In this document: positions 48,293-57,930 of the stretch, in pieces
Layout: the number at the start of each line of letters is the position of its first letter
How positions within the stretch are numbered: position 1 is the first letter of the stretch
Source: Anaerococcus sp. Marseille-P3915
GTDB taxonomy: Bacteria; Bacillota; Clostridia; Tissierellales; Peptoniphilaceae
Direction: 5' to 3'
NCBI RefSeq assembly: GCF_900258475.1
Contig: NZ_LT984887.1
Span: forward strand, 1,124,305-1,188,304
DNA: 64,000 nt
Notes under the pieces: generated by a model
Seen by the model: only the letters and a program-made list of their open reading frames with translations
The model's database searches: none
Told to the model about the DNA's origin: nothing
Made by a program: the position numbers and the translations under genes

Positions 48293-49597
48293 TTAATCTT
48301 CAATATATTCTAAATCATTTACAATTAAATCTTCTAAAGCTTCTCTTTTTACAGCAAGACTTGCCTTGCCATCTTCCACAAATACCACAGCAGGCTTTAG
48401 CTGCTTGTTGTAGGATGAAGACATCGCAAGCGAGTAGGCTCCGGTATTTTCTATAGCAAGGATATCGCCCTTTTGTGGGTTATTTAGCCTTGCTTCATCT
48501 ATCAAGATATCACCTGACTCACAAAGCTTACCTGCCACCCTATAAGTCTCATAAGCTTCCCCCTTAGCCCTATTTGCAAGAAGAGCGTCGTATTTGGCCC
48601 CATAAAGACTAGGCCTGATATTATCACTCATGCCCCCATCTACAAAAACTAGAGGCAAGCCTTCTAGTGTATGTTTGATAGAACCTACCCTATAGAGGGT
48701 TGTACCTGCTTGATTTACCATAGACCTACCTGGCTCTATGCCTACAGTCTCTATTGATAAGTCATAATCTTTTATAGATTTTTCTATGTAGCCTATAAAT
48801 TCTTTGAGGAAGGCTCCCAAATCATAAGAAGGATCCGATGTATTTTGCCTAACTCCAAAGCCTCCACCGAAATTTATTGCCTTAAATTTATAGGCTAGAG
48901 CCTCTTCCATTTCCTTAGTAAATCTAAGTAAGATATCAGCTTCTTCCTTGAAAAAGCCAAGCTCATTGACCTGGCTACCTATATGAGCGTGAAAACCAAG
49001 AAGCTTGATGACCTTTGAATTTGTCATCTCTTTTATTATATCCTTTAATTTTTCATCTCTTATGTTTATTCCAAATTTTGAATCGGCATTTGATGTTTGG
49101 ATATATTTATGAGTTGATGTCTTCACATCAGGATTAATCCTAAGTAGGCAGTCGATTTTTTTATCAGAATTTAAAAGCAAATCTTCTATTAGTTTAAATT
49201 CGTCGTAATTATCTATTATTATCAGGCCGATATTATTATCTATAGCATAGGCAAGTTCTTCTTTTGTTTTGTTATTACCATGAAAATGAATTTTTTCAGG
49301 CTTAAAACCTGCTTTCAAAGCTAGAAATATTTCCCCCATTGAAACAGCATCTACAAAAGTTCCTTTTTTTGCTAGTAGGCCAAGGATATAGAGATTGGAA
49401 AGTGCCTTTGATGCATAAATCACCTCGGTTCTTAGGGTATCTGACTTAAAATTTTCTATAAAACAAGAAGCCGTATCCTTTATTAATTTTTGATCATATA
49501 CATAGAGGGGTGTTCCATATTCCTCTACTAATTTTAAAGTCGAAACCCCACCAATATGGAGAATATTGTCTATATATTCATAGTTTTTATCTAACAT
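48293..49597 (-). CDS. lysA: Diaminopimelate decarboxylase
   Basis: Makes lysine from meso-diaminopimelate. A 434-residue fold-type III PLP enzyme with the PLP Lys in VIYASKALSN, the HxH region FHAHIGSQ, FGGGFGV, IEPGRSMV and the C-terminal CESGDIL. The start at 49597 has GGAGG 8 bp upstream. The longer frame reads through a terminator and riboswitch and is not real. It is first in the operon, though the last enzyme of the pathway. Confidence 0.96.
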   Translation of the reverse strand: MLDKNYEYIDNILHIGGVSTLKLVEEYGTPLYVYDQKLIKDTASCFIENFKSDTLRTEVIYASKALSNLYILGLLAKKGTFVDAVSMGEIFLALKAGFKPEKIHFHGNNKTKEELAYAIDNNIGLIIIDNYDEFKLIEDLLLNSDKKIDCLLRINPDVKTSTHKYIQTSNADSKFGINIRDEKLKDIIKEMTNSKVIKLLGFHAHIGSQVNELGFFKEEADILLRFTKEMEEALAYKFKAINFGGGFGVRQNTSDPSYDLGAFLKEFIGYIEKSIKDYDLSIETVGIEPGRSMVNQAGTTLYRVGSIKHTLEGLPLVFVDGGMSDNIRPSLYGAKYDALLANRAKGEAYETYRVAGKLCESGDILIDEARLNNPQKGDILAIENTGAYSLAMSSSYNKQLKPAVVFVEDGKASLAVKREALEDLIVNDLEYIED

Positions 49598-49631
49598 TTT
49601 TCCTCCTAAATCATGACTTAATACTTGGCCC

Positions 49632-49667
49632 AAAAAGAAAAAGACCACAAGCAAAAGGCTCATGATC
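49632..49667 (-). terminator. Riboswitch-controlled terminator before lysA
   Basis: A 10-pair stem (GATCATGAGC with GCTTGTGGTC, including G-U pairs) around CTTTT, followed by TTTTTCTTTTT on the minus strand, between the aptamer and the lysA ribosome site. Confidence 0.8.
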
Positions 49668-49682
49668 TTCCTTTCGCCTGAC

Positions 49683-49826
49683 TTAGCAAGTACTCCAAAA
49701 AGATTTGGCACATCTTTTTGACAGTCATATACCTATTTGACATATGACCAATACCATGTATTTCGGCGGTTACACCTTTCGGTTCTCCTAATCTTTGCAA
49801 CCGCGACCCCTTAACTAAATCTGTAT
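49683..49826 (-). promoter_or_regulatory. Lysine riboswitch (L box)
   Basis: On the minus strand the segments GGGGTCGCGGTTGCAAAGAT, GAAAGGTGTAACCGCCGAAA and ACTGTCAAAAAGATG follow, in order, the conserved core of the lysC L box of Bacillus (AGAGGTGCGAAC, AAAGGGGAGCGTCGCCGAAG, GGCTGTCAAGAA). The ends TTTAGTTAAG and CTTGCTAAG pair as P1. It is followed by a terminator, so lysine binding should stop transcription of lysA-asd-dapA-dapB-ddh. Confidence 0.85.
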
Positions 49827-49913
49827 TTATTAAATAGTCTATCAGTTATTATGTATTTTGTCAAGTTTTAAATTATTTTTATGCAAGTTATTTCATTTTA
49901 ATGCAAATAGTGG

Positions 49914-49919
49914 TATACT
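49914..49919 (+). promoter_or_regulatory. Extended -10 promoter of the aspartokinase gene
   Basis: TATACT preceded by TG one base upstream, 24 bp before the ATG at 49943; no good -35. Confidence 0.5.
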
Positions 49920-49942
49920 TTAATACAATAGGAGAATATGAT

Positions 49943-51316
49943 ATGAAAAAAACAGCTAAATTTGGGGGAAGCTCAGTAGCTAACGCCAATCAAATAAAAA
50001 AATTAACAAATATTGTAAAAAATGATAAGGACATAAGGGCCATCATTGTCTCTGCACCAGGCAAGAGATTTAAGGCAGATATAAAGGTCACAGATCTTTT
50101 GATAAATCTTTATAAGGACTATAAGCAAGATAGCCCTAGCTACATCAATAGTTTAGATCAAATTATTTTAAGATATAAGGATATAGCAAAAGAGCTTGAC
50201 CTTGACTTAAGAATCATAGATTCTTTTAAAGATACTCTTATCGGCTTTTTAAAAAATATAGATGATGATTTTTATCTAGAAAATGCTATCAAGTCGGCTG
50301 GAGAAGATTTTAACGCAAGGCTTATAGCAGTCTACCTTGAAAAAGTAGGTCTTGAAGCAAAATACATATCCCCAAAAGACCTTGGAATAAGACTTGAATA
50401 CTCTTTAAATGATGCCAAAATCTTAGATATTTCCTATGATTTGATTAAAAAATATGAAAATTGTAAGGAAATTTTGGTCATTCCTGGATTTTTCGGCTAC
50501 AATGATGAAGGTTATAGGCTCACTTTTTCAAGGGGAGGTTCAGATATAACTGGCTCTATGGTTGCTAGGGGACTTTCTTGCGATATTTATGAAAATTATA
50601 CAGATATGACCTATATATATTCAGCTAATCCAAATATGTTTTATAACCCAGCCCCTATCAAAAACATTTCCTATGCAGAAATGAGGGAATTATCCTACAA
50701 TGGTTTTGAGATTTTTCAAGAGGATGCCGTCCAGCCTCTCCTTGAAACAAACATTGAAATTCACGTAAAAAACACCAATAACCCTGATGAAGGTGGTACT
50801 ATTATTTCTAAAGATAGGAAAGATATAAGTGAAAATCCAATCATAGGAATATCAGATGTTGGAGCTTTTACTTCCTTTACCTTGACTGAATATATGATGA
50901 ATAGAAAAATCGGTTATATCAAAAATGTCCTCGATATTTTCCAATATATGCATATTGCCGTTGAGCACATCCCGACATCTATCGACTCTGTTTCTATCCT
51001 GGTAAGAAGCTCATATATAAAAGATAAATCTAGAAAGCTTTCTATTATAAACGCCATCAATTCATCTTTTGACCTTGATGAATTAGACCTTAATGACAGG
51101 TTAAAGGCCATTGCTATAGTAGGAGAAGGTCTTAAGGATAAGATGAGTAAGGCCCTTTACATTTTTTCTAAAGTTCTTGATGATATAAATGTAAATATAG
51201 AATATATTATCCAGGGGGCTAGCAATAATTCCCTTTTTATCTTTATAGACAAGGATGATGAGAACAAGGCTCTTAAGGCCCTTTATAAGTCAATTTATGA
51301 AGAAGAAAGCTTATAA
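49943..51316 (+). CDS. lysC: Aspartate kinase with ACT domains
   Basis: Phosphorylates aspartate, the entry to lysine, threonine and methionine. The 457-residue protein has AKFGGSSVANANQIK, IVSAPGKRFKADIKVTDLL, FSRGGSDITGS and YTDMTYIYSANP in the kinase part (1-290), and two ACT-type repeats at about 310-457 (ISDVGAFTSFTL; IAIVGEGLKDKMSKALYI), the sites for feedback. It is divergent from the lysine operon. The start was chosen by AGGAG 8 bp upstream. It resembles the kinase half of the fusion at 23814, so the two are paralogues. Confidence 0.93.
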   Translation: MKKTAKFGGSSVANANQIKKLTNIVKNDKDIRAIIVSAPGKRFKADIKVTDLLINLYKDYKQDSPSYINSLDQIILRYKDIAKELDLDLRIIDSFKDTLIGFLKNIDDDFYLENAIKSAGEDFNARLIAVYLEKVGLEAKYISPKDLGIRLEYSLNDAKILDISYDLIKKYENCKEILVIPGFFGYNDEGYRLTFSRGGSDITGSMVARGLSCDIYENYTDMTYIYSANPNMFYNPAPIKNISYAEMRELSYNGFEIFQEDAVQPLLETNIEIHVKNTNNPDEGGTIISKDRKDISENPIIGISDVGAFTSFTLTEYMMNRKIGYIKNVLDIFQYMHIAVEHIPTSIDSVSILVRSSYIKDKSRKLSIINAINSSFDLDELDLNDRLKAIAIVGEGLKDKMSKALYIFSKVLDDINVNIEYIIQGASNNSLFIFIDKDDENKALKALYKSIYEEESL

Positions 51317-51330
51317 TTTTCAAAAAAATT

Positions 51331-51366
51331 GCCCTGCATTGAATAACCAATGCTAGGGCATTTTTA
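51331..51366. terminator. Bidirectional terminator
   Basis: GCCCT-CATTG arms pairing with CAATG-AGGGC, with T- and A-rich sides, between the converging lysC and CoA-transferase genes. Confidence 0.85.
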
Positions 51367-51370
51367 AATC

Positions 51371-52720
51371 TTAGATTCTCTTGTTGGTATTTCTCCAGAT
51401 TCCTAATTCTTCTGCTTGTTTTATTAATTCATCTCTATTATCTGGGTGAGCTAGGCTTACTAAAGCTTCGGCTGCTTGCCAGGTTGTTAGACCCTTAAAG
51501 TTTACTATACCTTGTTCTGTAGCTATATAGTGGGTATTAGATCTTACTGCTGTTGCTTGGGTTCCTGGTGCAAAGGTTGGAACGATATTTGAAATTCTCT
51601 TACCATCTTTATTTACTCTTGAAGAGATTAGTGAGATGATTGATCTACCACCTTTTGATCTATAAGCACCAAGTACGAAGTCTAGGGCTCCACCTGCTCC
51701 TGAGATATGTTTTGTTCCTACAGACTCAGCTGAGATTTGTCCCCAAAGGTCTACTTGAAGAACAGTGTTAATTGATACGAAGTTATCAAGTGATGCTACT
51801 ACTCCTACGTCATTTACATAATCAACTGGTGCTGCCATTAATTCTTCATTGTCATCTATATAATCATATAGTTCTTGGCTACCTGCTGCGAAAGCGTAGG
51901 TTTGACGGCCTATGTCTATGTTTTTCTTAAGACCTGTTATTCTACCTGCTAGAGCCATTTCTCTAAAGGCATCTACATACATTTCTGAGTGAACACCTAA
52001 GTCTTTTAGGTCAGATTTTGCTATTTGAGATCCTATCGCATTTGGAAGGCCACCTATACCTAATTGGATTGTATCACCATCACGTAAAATATCTACTACA
52101 TATTTTGCAGCCTTTAATTCTTCTTCACCAAATTTTGCACTTGGAAGGGTTAGCATTGGATAATTGCTTGATTCGTATACGTAATCTACATCTTTGATGT
52201 TTATAAAGTTTTCAAAACCACCAAGGGCTCTTGGTACGTTTTCATTGATTTCTAGGATAATCTTATCAGAATTTTGGAATGATGCAATTGTGTGTGATGC
52301 AGAAATACCAAAGTTGAAGTTGCCGTGCTTATCCATTGGTGATACTTGGATTACACTTATAGCTGCTTTATCAGCATTTTCTGCTAAATATCTTGGAAGC
52401 TCACTATATTTAATTGGCATAAAGTAAGCGCCGTATTTGTTGTTATTTATTAGTTTTCTTTCTGTTCCTGATGCATGCCAAGAATGATATGTGATGTGTT
52501 CGCCTGTTGGATCAGCTGCTCCTACATAAGGCATATAAGGAACAACACCGCCTCTTACCTTAACATCTTTAACTTCATCAACTCTTGCTGCTAGAGCCTT
52601 GTCAAAATCAACTGGTGTAAGGGCAGCCCAACCCATTTCAATCCAATCACCATCTTTTACCATTGCCGCTGCTTCTTTGGCTGTGATTAGTTTTTCTTCG
52701 TATAGTTTTTTATAGTCCAT
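51371..52720 (-). CDS. Butyryl-CoA:acetate CoA-transferase (acetyl-CoA hydrolase/transferase family)
   Basis: A last step of butyrate formation, moving CoA from butyryl-CoA to acetate. The 449-residue protein has the family motifs GWAALTPVDFDKALAAR, QVSPMDKHGNFNFG, the catalytic-Glu region GVHSEMYVDAFREMA, and ISGAGGALDFVLGAYRSKGG. Close relatives use other acyl groups (4-hydroxybutyrate, propionate), so the butyryl assignment leans on the neighbouring genes. It has its own promoter and terminator. Confidence 0.87.
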   Translation of the reverse strand: MDYKKLYEEKLITAKEAAAMVKDGDWIEMGWAALTPVDFDKALAARVDEVKDVKVRGGVVPYMPYVGAADPTGEHITYHSWHASGTERKLINNNKYGAYFMPIKYSELPRYLAENADKAAISVIQVSPMDKHGNFNFGISASHTIASFQNSDKIILEINENVPRALGGFENFINIKDVDYVYESSNYPMLTLPSAKFGEEELKAAKYVVDILRDGDTIQLGIGGLPNAIGSQIAKSDLKDLGVHSEMYVDAFREMALAGRITGLKKNIDIGRQTYAFAAGSQELYDYIDDNEELMAAPVDYVNDVGVVASLDNFVSINTVLQVDLWGQISAESVGTKHISGAGGALDFVLGAYRSKGGRSIISLISSRVNKDGKRISNIVPTFAPGTQATAVRSNTHYIATEQGIVNFKGLTTWQAAEALVSLAHPDNRDELIKQAEELGIWRNTNKRI

Positions 52721-52757
52721 TAATAAAACTCCTTTGTAATATCGTTTTCTTAGTTAT

Positions 52758-52787
52758 AGTATACCCATAATTGAAAAAAATTATCAA
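52758..52787 (-). promoter_or_regulatory. Promoter of the CoA-transferase gene
   Basis: TTGATA (52782-52787), 18 bp, TATACT (52758-52763) on the minus strand, 38 bp upstream of the ATG. Confidence 0.6.
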
Positions 52788-52820
52788 TCTTTTCTATTAA
52801 ATTCTTTATTGATAGCAAAA

Positions 52821-52852
52821 AAAGTATGCAGACAAGAATATCCGCATACTTT
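52821..52852 (-). terminator. Terminator of crt-hbd-thl
   Basis: AAAGTATGC with GCATACTTT around a 14-nt loop, right after the thiolase stop, with T residues on the minus strand. Confidence 0.8.
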
Positions 52853-52862
52853 ATAAACTATC

Positions 52863-54044
52863 TTATCTTTCTACTATTACTGCAGTACCCATACCGCCAC
52901 CTATACAAAGTGTTGCGATACCTTTTTTAGAGTCTCTCTTTTGCATTTCATATAGTAAAGTTGTAAGGATTCTTGCTCCGCTTGCTCCAACTGGGTGACC
53001 GATTGCAATTGCTCCACCGTTAACGTTTACTATATCTGTGTTTAGACCTAGTTCTTTAATTACTGATAGAGCTTGAGCTGCGAATGCTTCGTTAGCCTCG
53101 ATTAGGTCGATATCTTCAAGTGTTAGGTTAGCTTTTTCAAGAGCTTTTCTTACTGTTGGGATTGGGCCTGTACCCATGATTTTTGGATCAACACCTTCTG
53201 TAGCGTAAGAAACTATTGTAGCAAGTGGTTTAACGCCAAGTTCTTTAGCTTTTTCTTCACTCATTACTACTAGACAAGCAGCACCATCGTTGATGCCTGA
53301 TGCGTTTGCAGCTGTAACTGTACCATCTTTAATGAAAGCTGGTCTTAGACCTGAAATACTTTCTTTTGTTACGCCTTCTTTGATGTATTCATCTGTATCT
53401 ACTACTGTTACTTTGCCTTTTCTTCCCTTTACTTCTACTGGTACGATTTCATCTTTAAATCTACCTTCAGCTCTAGCTTTTGCAGCTTTTTGTTGGCTGT
53501 CTGCAGCAAGGGCATCTTGTTCTTCTCTTGTTAGGCCGAATTTTTCAGCTATATTTTCAGCTGTAACTCCCATGTGGTAGTCATTGAATGCATCCCAAAG
53601 TCCGTCTTTGATCATTTCATCGACAACTTTTTTATCACCCATTCTAGCTCCCCATCTTTCATCTGTTAATAGGTATGGAGCGTTAGACATTGATTCTGTA
53701 CCACCTGCTAGTACTACATCGCAATCACCTGCAAGGATCATTTGAGCTGCTAATGATACTGATCTTAGACCTGAACCACAAACGATGTTAAGAGTCATTG
53801 CTGGTTTTTCTTTTGGAATACCTGCATCTAGCGCGATTTGACGAGCGATATTTTGGCCATTACCTGCTTGAAGTACGCAACCTAGGATTGATTCGTCTAT
53901 ATCTTCTGGTTTAATTCCTGCTCTTTCGATTGCTGCTTTAGCTGCTACTGCACCTAATTCTCTAGCTGTTACTGTTTTGAATGCTCCGCCGTATGCGCCT
54001 ACTGGTGTTCTTGCTGCACTTGCTATTACTACTTTTTTAGTCAT
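52863..54044 (-). CDS. thlA: Acetyl-CoA acetyltransferase (thiolase)
   Basis: Joins two acetyl-CoA to acetoacetyl-CoA, the first step toward butyrate. The 393-residue protein has the nucleophile Cys89 ([10 protein letters not shown]), the base region [11 protein letters not shown] and [10 protein letters not shown] with the second Cys. It is the third gene after crt and hbd, 32 bp from hbd, and is terminated by the hairpin downstream. Confidence 0.96.
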   Translation of the reverse strand: MTKKVVIASAARTPVGAYGGAFKTVTARELGAVAAKAAIERAGIKPEDIDESILGCVLQAGNGQNIARQIALDAGIPKEKPAMTLNIVCGSGLRSVSLAAQMILAGDCDVVLAGGTESMSNAPYLLTDERWGARMGDKKVVDEMIKDGLWDAFNDYHMGVTAENIAEKFGLTREEQDALAADSQQKAAKARAEGRFKDEIVPVEVKGRKGKVTVVDTDEYIKEGVTKESISGLRPAFIKDGTVTAANASGINDGAACLVVMSEEKAKELGVKPLATIVSYATEGVDPKIMGTGPIPTVRKALEKANLTLEDIDLIEANEAFAAQALSVIKELGLNTDIVNVNGGAIAIGHPVGASGARILTTLLYEMQKRDSKKGIATLCIGGGMGTAVIVER

Positions 54045-54076
54045 ATTATCTCCTTAAATTCTTTCTCTATTCAATC

Positions 54077-54919
54077 TTATTTGCTATAATCGTAGAAGCC
54101 TTTGCCTGTTTTTCTACCAAGGTCTCCTGCTCTTACCATTTGTCTTAGAAGTGGGCATGGTCTATATTTGCTATCACCAAATTCATTGTAAAGAACTTCC
54201 ATGATTGCAAGGCATGTATCTAGACCGATTAAATCTCCTAAAGCAAGAGGTCCCATTGGATGGTTAGCACCAAGTTGCATACCTTTATCGATATCTTCAA
54301 CACTTGCAAGTCCATCAGCTAATACGCCAACAGCTTCGTTAATCATTGGGATTAGAAGTCTATTTACTACAAAACCTGGGCCTTCTTTAACTTCGATTGG
54401 TTGTTTGCCAAGTTTTTCAGCTAGTTCAAAGATTGCCTTGTTTGTTTCATCAGATGTATGAAGACCTCTGATAACTTCAACAAGTTTCATAACTGGAACT
54501 GGATTGAAGAAGTGCATACCAATTACATTTTCTGGTCTTTTTGTAACTGCAGCTATGTCTGTGATTGAAAGTGAAGATGTGTTTGAAGCAAGGATTGCAC
54601 CTTCTTTTACTACTTCGTCTAATTCTTTAAAGATTTCTTTTTTAAGTTTAGGATTTTCTGTTGCAGCTTCGATTACTACATCACAATCAGCTAAATCTTT
54701 AACTTCTGTTGTATAAGAAATGTTTTTAAGTGCAGCTTCTTTAGCTTCTTCTGTCATTCTTTCTTTAGCAACTTGTTTAGCATAAGATTTTTCTATTCTA
54801 GCTTTTGCTTTTTCTAAGAATTCATCTTTAATATCTCTTACAACAACTTCATAACTTTTAGCAGCAGTTTCTACAATTCCGCCACCCATTATTCCTGAAC
54901 CAATTACACCAATTTTCAT
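54077..54919 (-). CDS. hbd: 3-Hydroxybutyryl-CoA dehydrogenase
   Basis: Reduces acetoacetyl-CoA to 3-hydroxybutyryl-CoA. The 280-residue protein has the Rossmann motif [15 protein letters not shown], the catalytic His in [30 protein letters not shown] and the C-terminal [14 protein letters not shown]. It is 11 bp downstream of crt. Confidence 0.96.
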   Translation of the reverse strand: MKIGVIGSGIMGGGIVETAAKSYEVVVRDIKDEFLEKAKARIEKSYAKQVAKERMTEEAKEAALKNISYTTEVKDLADCDVVIEAATENPKLKKEIFKELDEVVKEGAILASNTSSLSITDIAAVTKRPENVIGMHFFNPVPVMKLVEVIRGLHTSDETNKAIFELAEKLGKQPIEVKEGPGFVVNRLLIPMINEAVGVLADGLASVEDIDKGMQLGANHPMGPLALGDLIGLDTCLAIMEVLYNEFGDSKYRPCPLLRQMVRAGDLGRKTGKGFYDYSK

Positions 54920-54930
54920 TTAAAATCTCC

Positions 54931-55710
54931 TTATTTATTTTTAAATTCTGCCTTACCCTTGTTTAGGAAAGCTTCCATGCCTGCTTTTTGATCTTCACTT
55001 GAGAATGTTAGAGCAAATAGGTTTTCTTCAACCTTTATTGCACTATCAATATCAACTTGTCCACCAACATTGATTGCTTCTTTTGATGCTCTAACAGCTA
55101 TTGGAGCATTGCCAGCAATCTTGTTTGCAAGTTCGTTTACTCTTTCTTCAAGCTTATCAGCTTCTACTACTTCTTGTACAAGTCCAATTTCATAAGCCTT
55201 GTCAGCTTTGATATTGTTTGCAGTATAGATTAAATATTTAGCGAAGCCAGGACCAACTAATCTTTGTAGTCTTTGTGTTCCAGCAAAACCTGGTGTTATG
55301 CCAAGACCAACTTCAGGTTGACCAAATAAAGCCTTTTCACTAGCTATTCTAAAGTCACAACTCATAGCAAGTTCGCATCCACCGCCTAGGGCAAATCCAT
55401 TAATTTGTGCTATTACTGGAATTGGAAGTGACTCAATTTTTCTAAATACTGATAGTCCTTTTGCACCAAATTCTTTGCCTTCTATAGGTGTAAGAGTTGA
55501 CATTTCTTTAATATCAGCTCCTGCAACAAAGCTTCTGCCTTCGCCTGTGATAATAAGGCATCTAAGGTCTTTATCTTTTTTGATTTCCTCTACTAAAATA
55601 TCTAGTTCATCAAGTACTTCTGAATTAAGTGCGTTTAAAGCTTCTGGTCTATTGATACTTAATTTACCAACATAACCGTTAACTTCATACTTTAGAGTTT
55701 TGTATTCCAT
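54931..55710 (-). CDS. crt: Enoyl-CoA hydratase (crotonase)
   Basis: Dehydrates 3-hydroxybutyryl-CoA to crotonyl-CoA. A 259-residue crotonase with GRSFVAGADIKEM, the oxyanion and Glu region GFALGGGCELAMSCDFRIAS and GQPEVGLGITPGFAG. It is first of crt-hbd-thl, behind the promoter at 55802. Confidence 0.95.
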   Translation of the reverse strand: MEYKTLKYEVNGYVGKLSINRPEALNALNSEVLDELDILVEEIKKDKDLRCLIITGEGRSFVAGADIKEMSTLTPIEGKEFGAKGLSVFRKIESLPIPVIAQINGFALGGGCELAMSCDFRIASEKALFGQPEVGLGITPGFAGTQRLQRLVGPGFAKYLIYTANNIKADKAYEIGLVQEVVEADKLEERVNELANKIAGNAPIAVRASKEAINVGGQVDIDSAIKVEENLFALTFSSEDQKAGMEAFLNKGKAEFKNK

Positions 55711-56087
55711 TAATCCCCCTTTTTATAAATCGTTTGCAACATCTAATCTAAGTTTATCTGGGCTATTACTTATATACCCAAAAGTATATCCTTATATATT
55801 TATTATAACAGTTGATATTTTTTTGTCAATCAAATATGTATATTTTTTAACAAAAATAGTTAAATATTTAATGATTATTTTCTATATTTTATCTCGATAT
55901 ATAAGATTGACTATATTTTGTCTATACCATGTAATAAAAAAGGCAGTTTTGCAAGTGAAAATAAATTTTAATTATCTAGACTTTTAAATTAGCCTTCTAG
56001 CAGGCTTATAGGATTCCTATAAGCCTACCATTAGCCTATGTCTTAATTATATTCTTTCATTTTGCAAGAGTGCCTTATATTTTATTA
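55711..56087. other. Gene-free spacer between crt and etfA
   Basis: AT-rich DNA with the crt promoter at its left and a perfect hairpin (AGGCTTATAGG with CCTATAAGCCT, 56002-56026) about 60 bp past etfA. The hairpin lacks a good T-run but may slow or end the bcd-etf transcript. A 95-codon plus-strand frame here shows nothing recognisable. Confidence 0.5.
55802..55829 (-). promoter_or_regulatory. Promoter of crt-hbd-thl
   Basis: TTGACA (55824-55829), 16 bp, TATAAT (55802-55807) on the minus strand. Confidence 0.75.
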
Positions 56088-57089
56088 TCAAGCTTTTCTA
56101 GCGTTTATCTTTTCGATAAGTGCAGGTACTACCTCAAATAAATCTCCTACGATACCATAATCTGCGACATCAAAGATTGGAGCATCTGGATCTTTATTTA
56201 TAGCAATTATTGTATCTGACGCATTTATACCAGCCAAGTGTTGGATAGCTCCAGATATACCTACTGCTATATATACCTTAGGTGCTACTGTTTTACCTGA
56301 TTGACCTACTTGGTGTGAATGAGAAATCCATCCTGAGTCTACTAATGGACGAGATGATCCTACTGTTGCACCTAGGGCTTCTGCTAGGTCTTCAATAAGC
56401 TTTAAGTTGCTTGGATCGCCTAGACCACGTCCACCTGATACGATAAATTCAGCTCCAACTAAATCTACATCATCTCCTTCATCTCTTGGGATAAAGTCAA
56501 GGATTTTTGTTCTGATTTCACCTGTAAATTCTATATTTTCTTCGATTTCTTCGATATTATCTTTTCTACCGAATGCTTCTTTAGGGAATACACCTGGACG
56601 TACTGTACCCATTTGTGGTCTTGAGTCTGGGCATAGGATTTGTGCCATTAAGTTACCACCAAATGCTGGTCTTGTCCATTGTACGTTTCCTGTTTCAGCA
56701 TCAACATCAAGTTCTGTACAGTCTGCTGTAAGTCCTGTGTGAAGTCTTGCTGAAACTCTTGGGCCTAAATCTCTACCTTGGTTTGTTGCACCAATTAAGA
56801 TTGTGTCTGGGTTGTATTTTTCAACAAGTTTTTCTATTGCATTTGCATAAACATCTGTGCTGTAATCTTTGTATACTTCACCTTCGCAAGTGATTATTCT
56901 ATCAACACCATGATCTTTTACTTCTTCTTTAGCTTTTGCTACATCTTGACCGATTATAACAGCTACTAGGTCTCCACCAAGTGTGTCAGCCATTTTTCTT
57001 CCTGGATTTAATAATTCAAGACCTACATTTACAGCTGAACCATCTTCTTTAGTTTCGACTATTACCCAAAGGTTTTTATTTTCTGACAT
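56088..57089 (-). CDS. etfA: Electron transfer flavoprotein alpha subunit
   Basis: Carries the electron-transferring FAD of Etf. The 333-residue protein has an N-terminal domain (1-200) and the C-terminal FAD domain with [41 protein letters not shown] and [19 protein letters not shown]. It is 9 bp after etfB and downstream of bcd. Confidence 0.96.
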   Translation of the reverse strand: MSENKNLWVIVETKEDGSAVNVGLELLNPGRKMADTLGGDLVAVIIGQDVAKAKEEVKDHGVDRIITCEGEVYKDYSTDVYANAIEKLVEKYNPDTILIGATNQGRDLGPRVSARLHTGLTADCTELDVDAETGNVQWTRPAFGGNLMAQILCPDSRPQMGTVRPGVFPKEAFGRKDNIEEIEENIEFTGEIRTKILDFIPRDEGDDVDLVGAEFIVSGGRGLGDPSNLKLIEDLAEALGATVGSSRPLVDSGWISHSHQVGQSGKTVAPKVYIAVGISGAIQHLAGINASDTIIAINKDPDAPIFDVADYGIVGDLFEVVPALIEKINARKA

Positions 57090-57098
57090 AGTTCCTCC

Positions 57099-57908
57099 TT
57101 AAATAAGCTTCTTATCAGCTAAAGCTGCTATTAGCTTATCACAAGCTTCTCCAGCTTCCATATCTACAAACATTTCACCAGTTTTTTCAACTGTTGGTGT
57201 GTAAGATTTGTTTACTCTTGTTGGTGAGCCTTTTAGACCTATAGCTGTTTCATCTATAGTATCTTTAAGTTCTTCAAGTGTAATTTGTTCGATAGTTGCT
57301 TTTTTAGCTTTTAATTTATTTTTGATTTTTGGATATCTTAAATCTTCATCACCGTATTTTGTAAATGTTACAAGACCAGGAAGTGTCATTTGGATATTTC
57401 TAGCTCCACCTTCTACTTCTTGAAGTACTTTTATTCCTTCATCATTTAATTCTACTGTATAAGCATAAGTTACTTGTGGAAGTCCTAAGTGTTCAGCTAT
57501 TTCTGGACCTACTTGAGCTGTATCACCATCGATTGCTTGAAGTCCACAAAATACCATGTCTGGTTGTCCTTCAGTTTCGGCTACTTTTTTGATAGCTTCA
57601 GAAATTATATATGATGTAGCTAGAGTATCTGAACCACCAAATTTTCTATCTGTAACTAGGTAAGCATTGTCAGCACCTACTGCTAGACAATCTCTAAGCA
57701 TTTGATCTGCTTGTGGAGGTCCCATTGATATAACTGTAATTTTAATTTCTGGATCTTTATCTTTTAGTCTTAAAGCTTGCTCAAGAGCAAAAGCATCATA
57801 AGTATTTAAAATGCTTGGAACGCCTTTTCTTATTAATGTATTAGTAACCGGATCAATTTTAATCTCATTTGTATCCGGAACTTGTTTAGCACATACGAAT
57901 ATGTTCAT
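57099..57908 (-). CDS. etfB: Electron transfer flavoprotein beta subunit
   Basis: Partner of EtfA; in clostridial Bcd-Etf complexes this subunit holds the bifurcating FAD, which takes electrons from NADH. The 269-residue protein has FVCAKQVPDTNEIKIDP, ISMGPPQADQMLRDCLAVGA, LQAIDGDTAQVGPEIAEHLG and a C-terminal arm. Length and sequence suit the bifurcating group, but this is judged from context. Confidence 0.95.
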   Translation of the reverse strand: MNIFVCAKQVPDTNEIKIDPVTNTLIRKGVPSILNTYDAFALEQALRLKDKDPEIKITVISMGPPQADQMLRDCLAVGADNAYLVTDRKFGGSDTLATSYIISEAIKKVAETEGQPDMVFCGLQAIDGDTAQVGPEIAEHLGLPQVTYAYTVELNDEGIKVLQEVEGGARNIQMTLPGLVTFTKYGDEDLRYPKIKNKLKAKKATIEQITLEELKDTIDETAIGLKGSPTRVNKSYTPTVEKTGEMFVDMEAGEACDKLIAALADKKLI

Positions 57909-57930
57909 ATTTATCTCCCTTCGATTTATC

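Noticed and set aside
55700..55987. 95-codon plus-strand frame in the crt-etfA spacer
   Set aside because: It crosses the crt start and promoter, has no ribosome site, and its hydrophobic make-up reflects AT-rich DNA.
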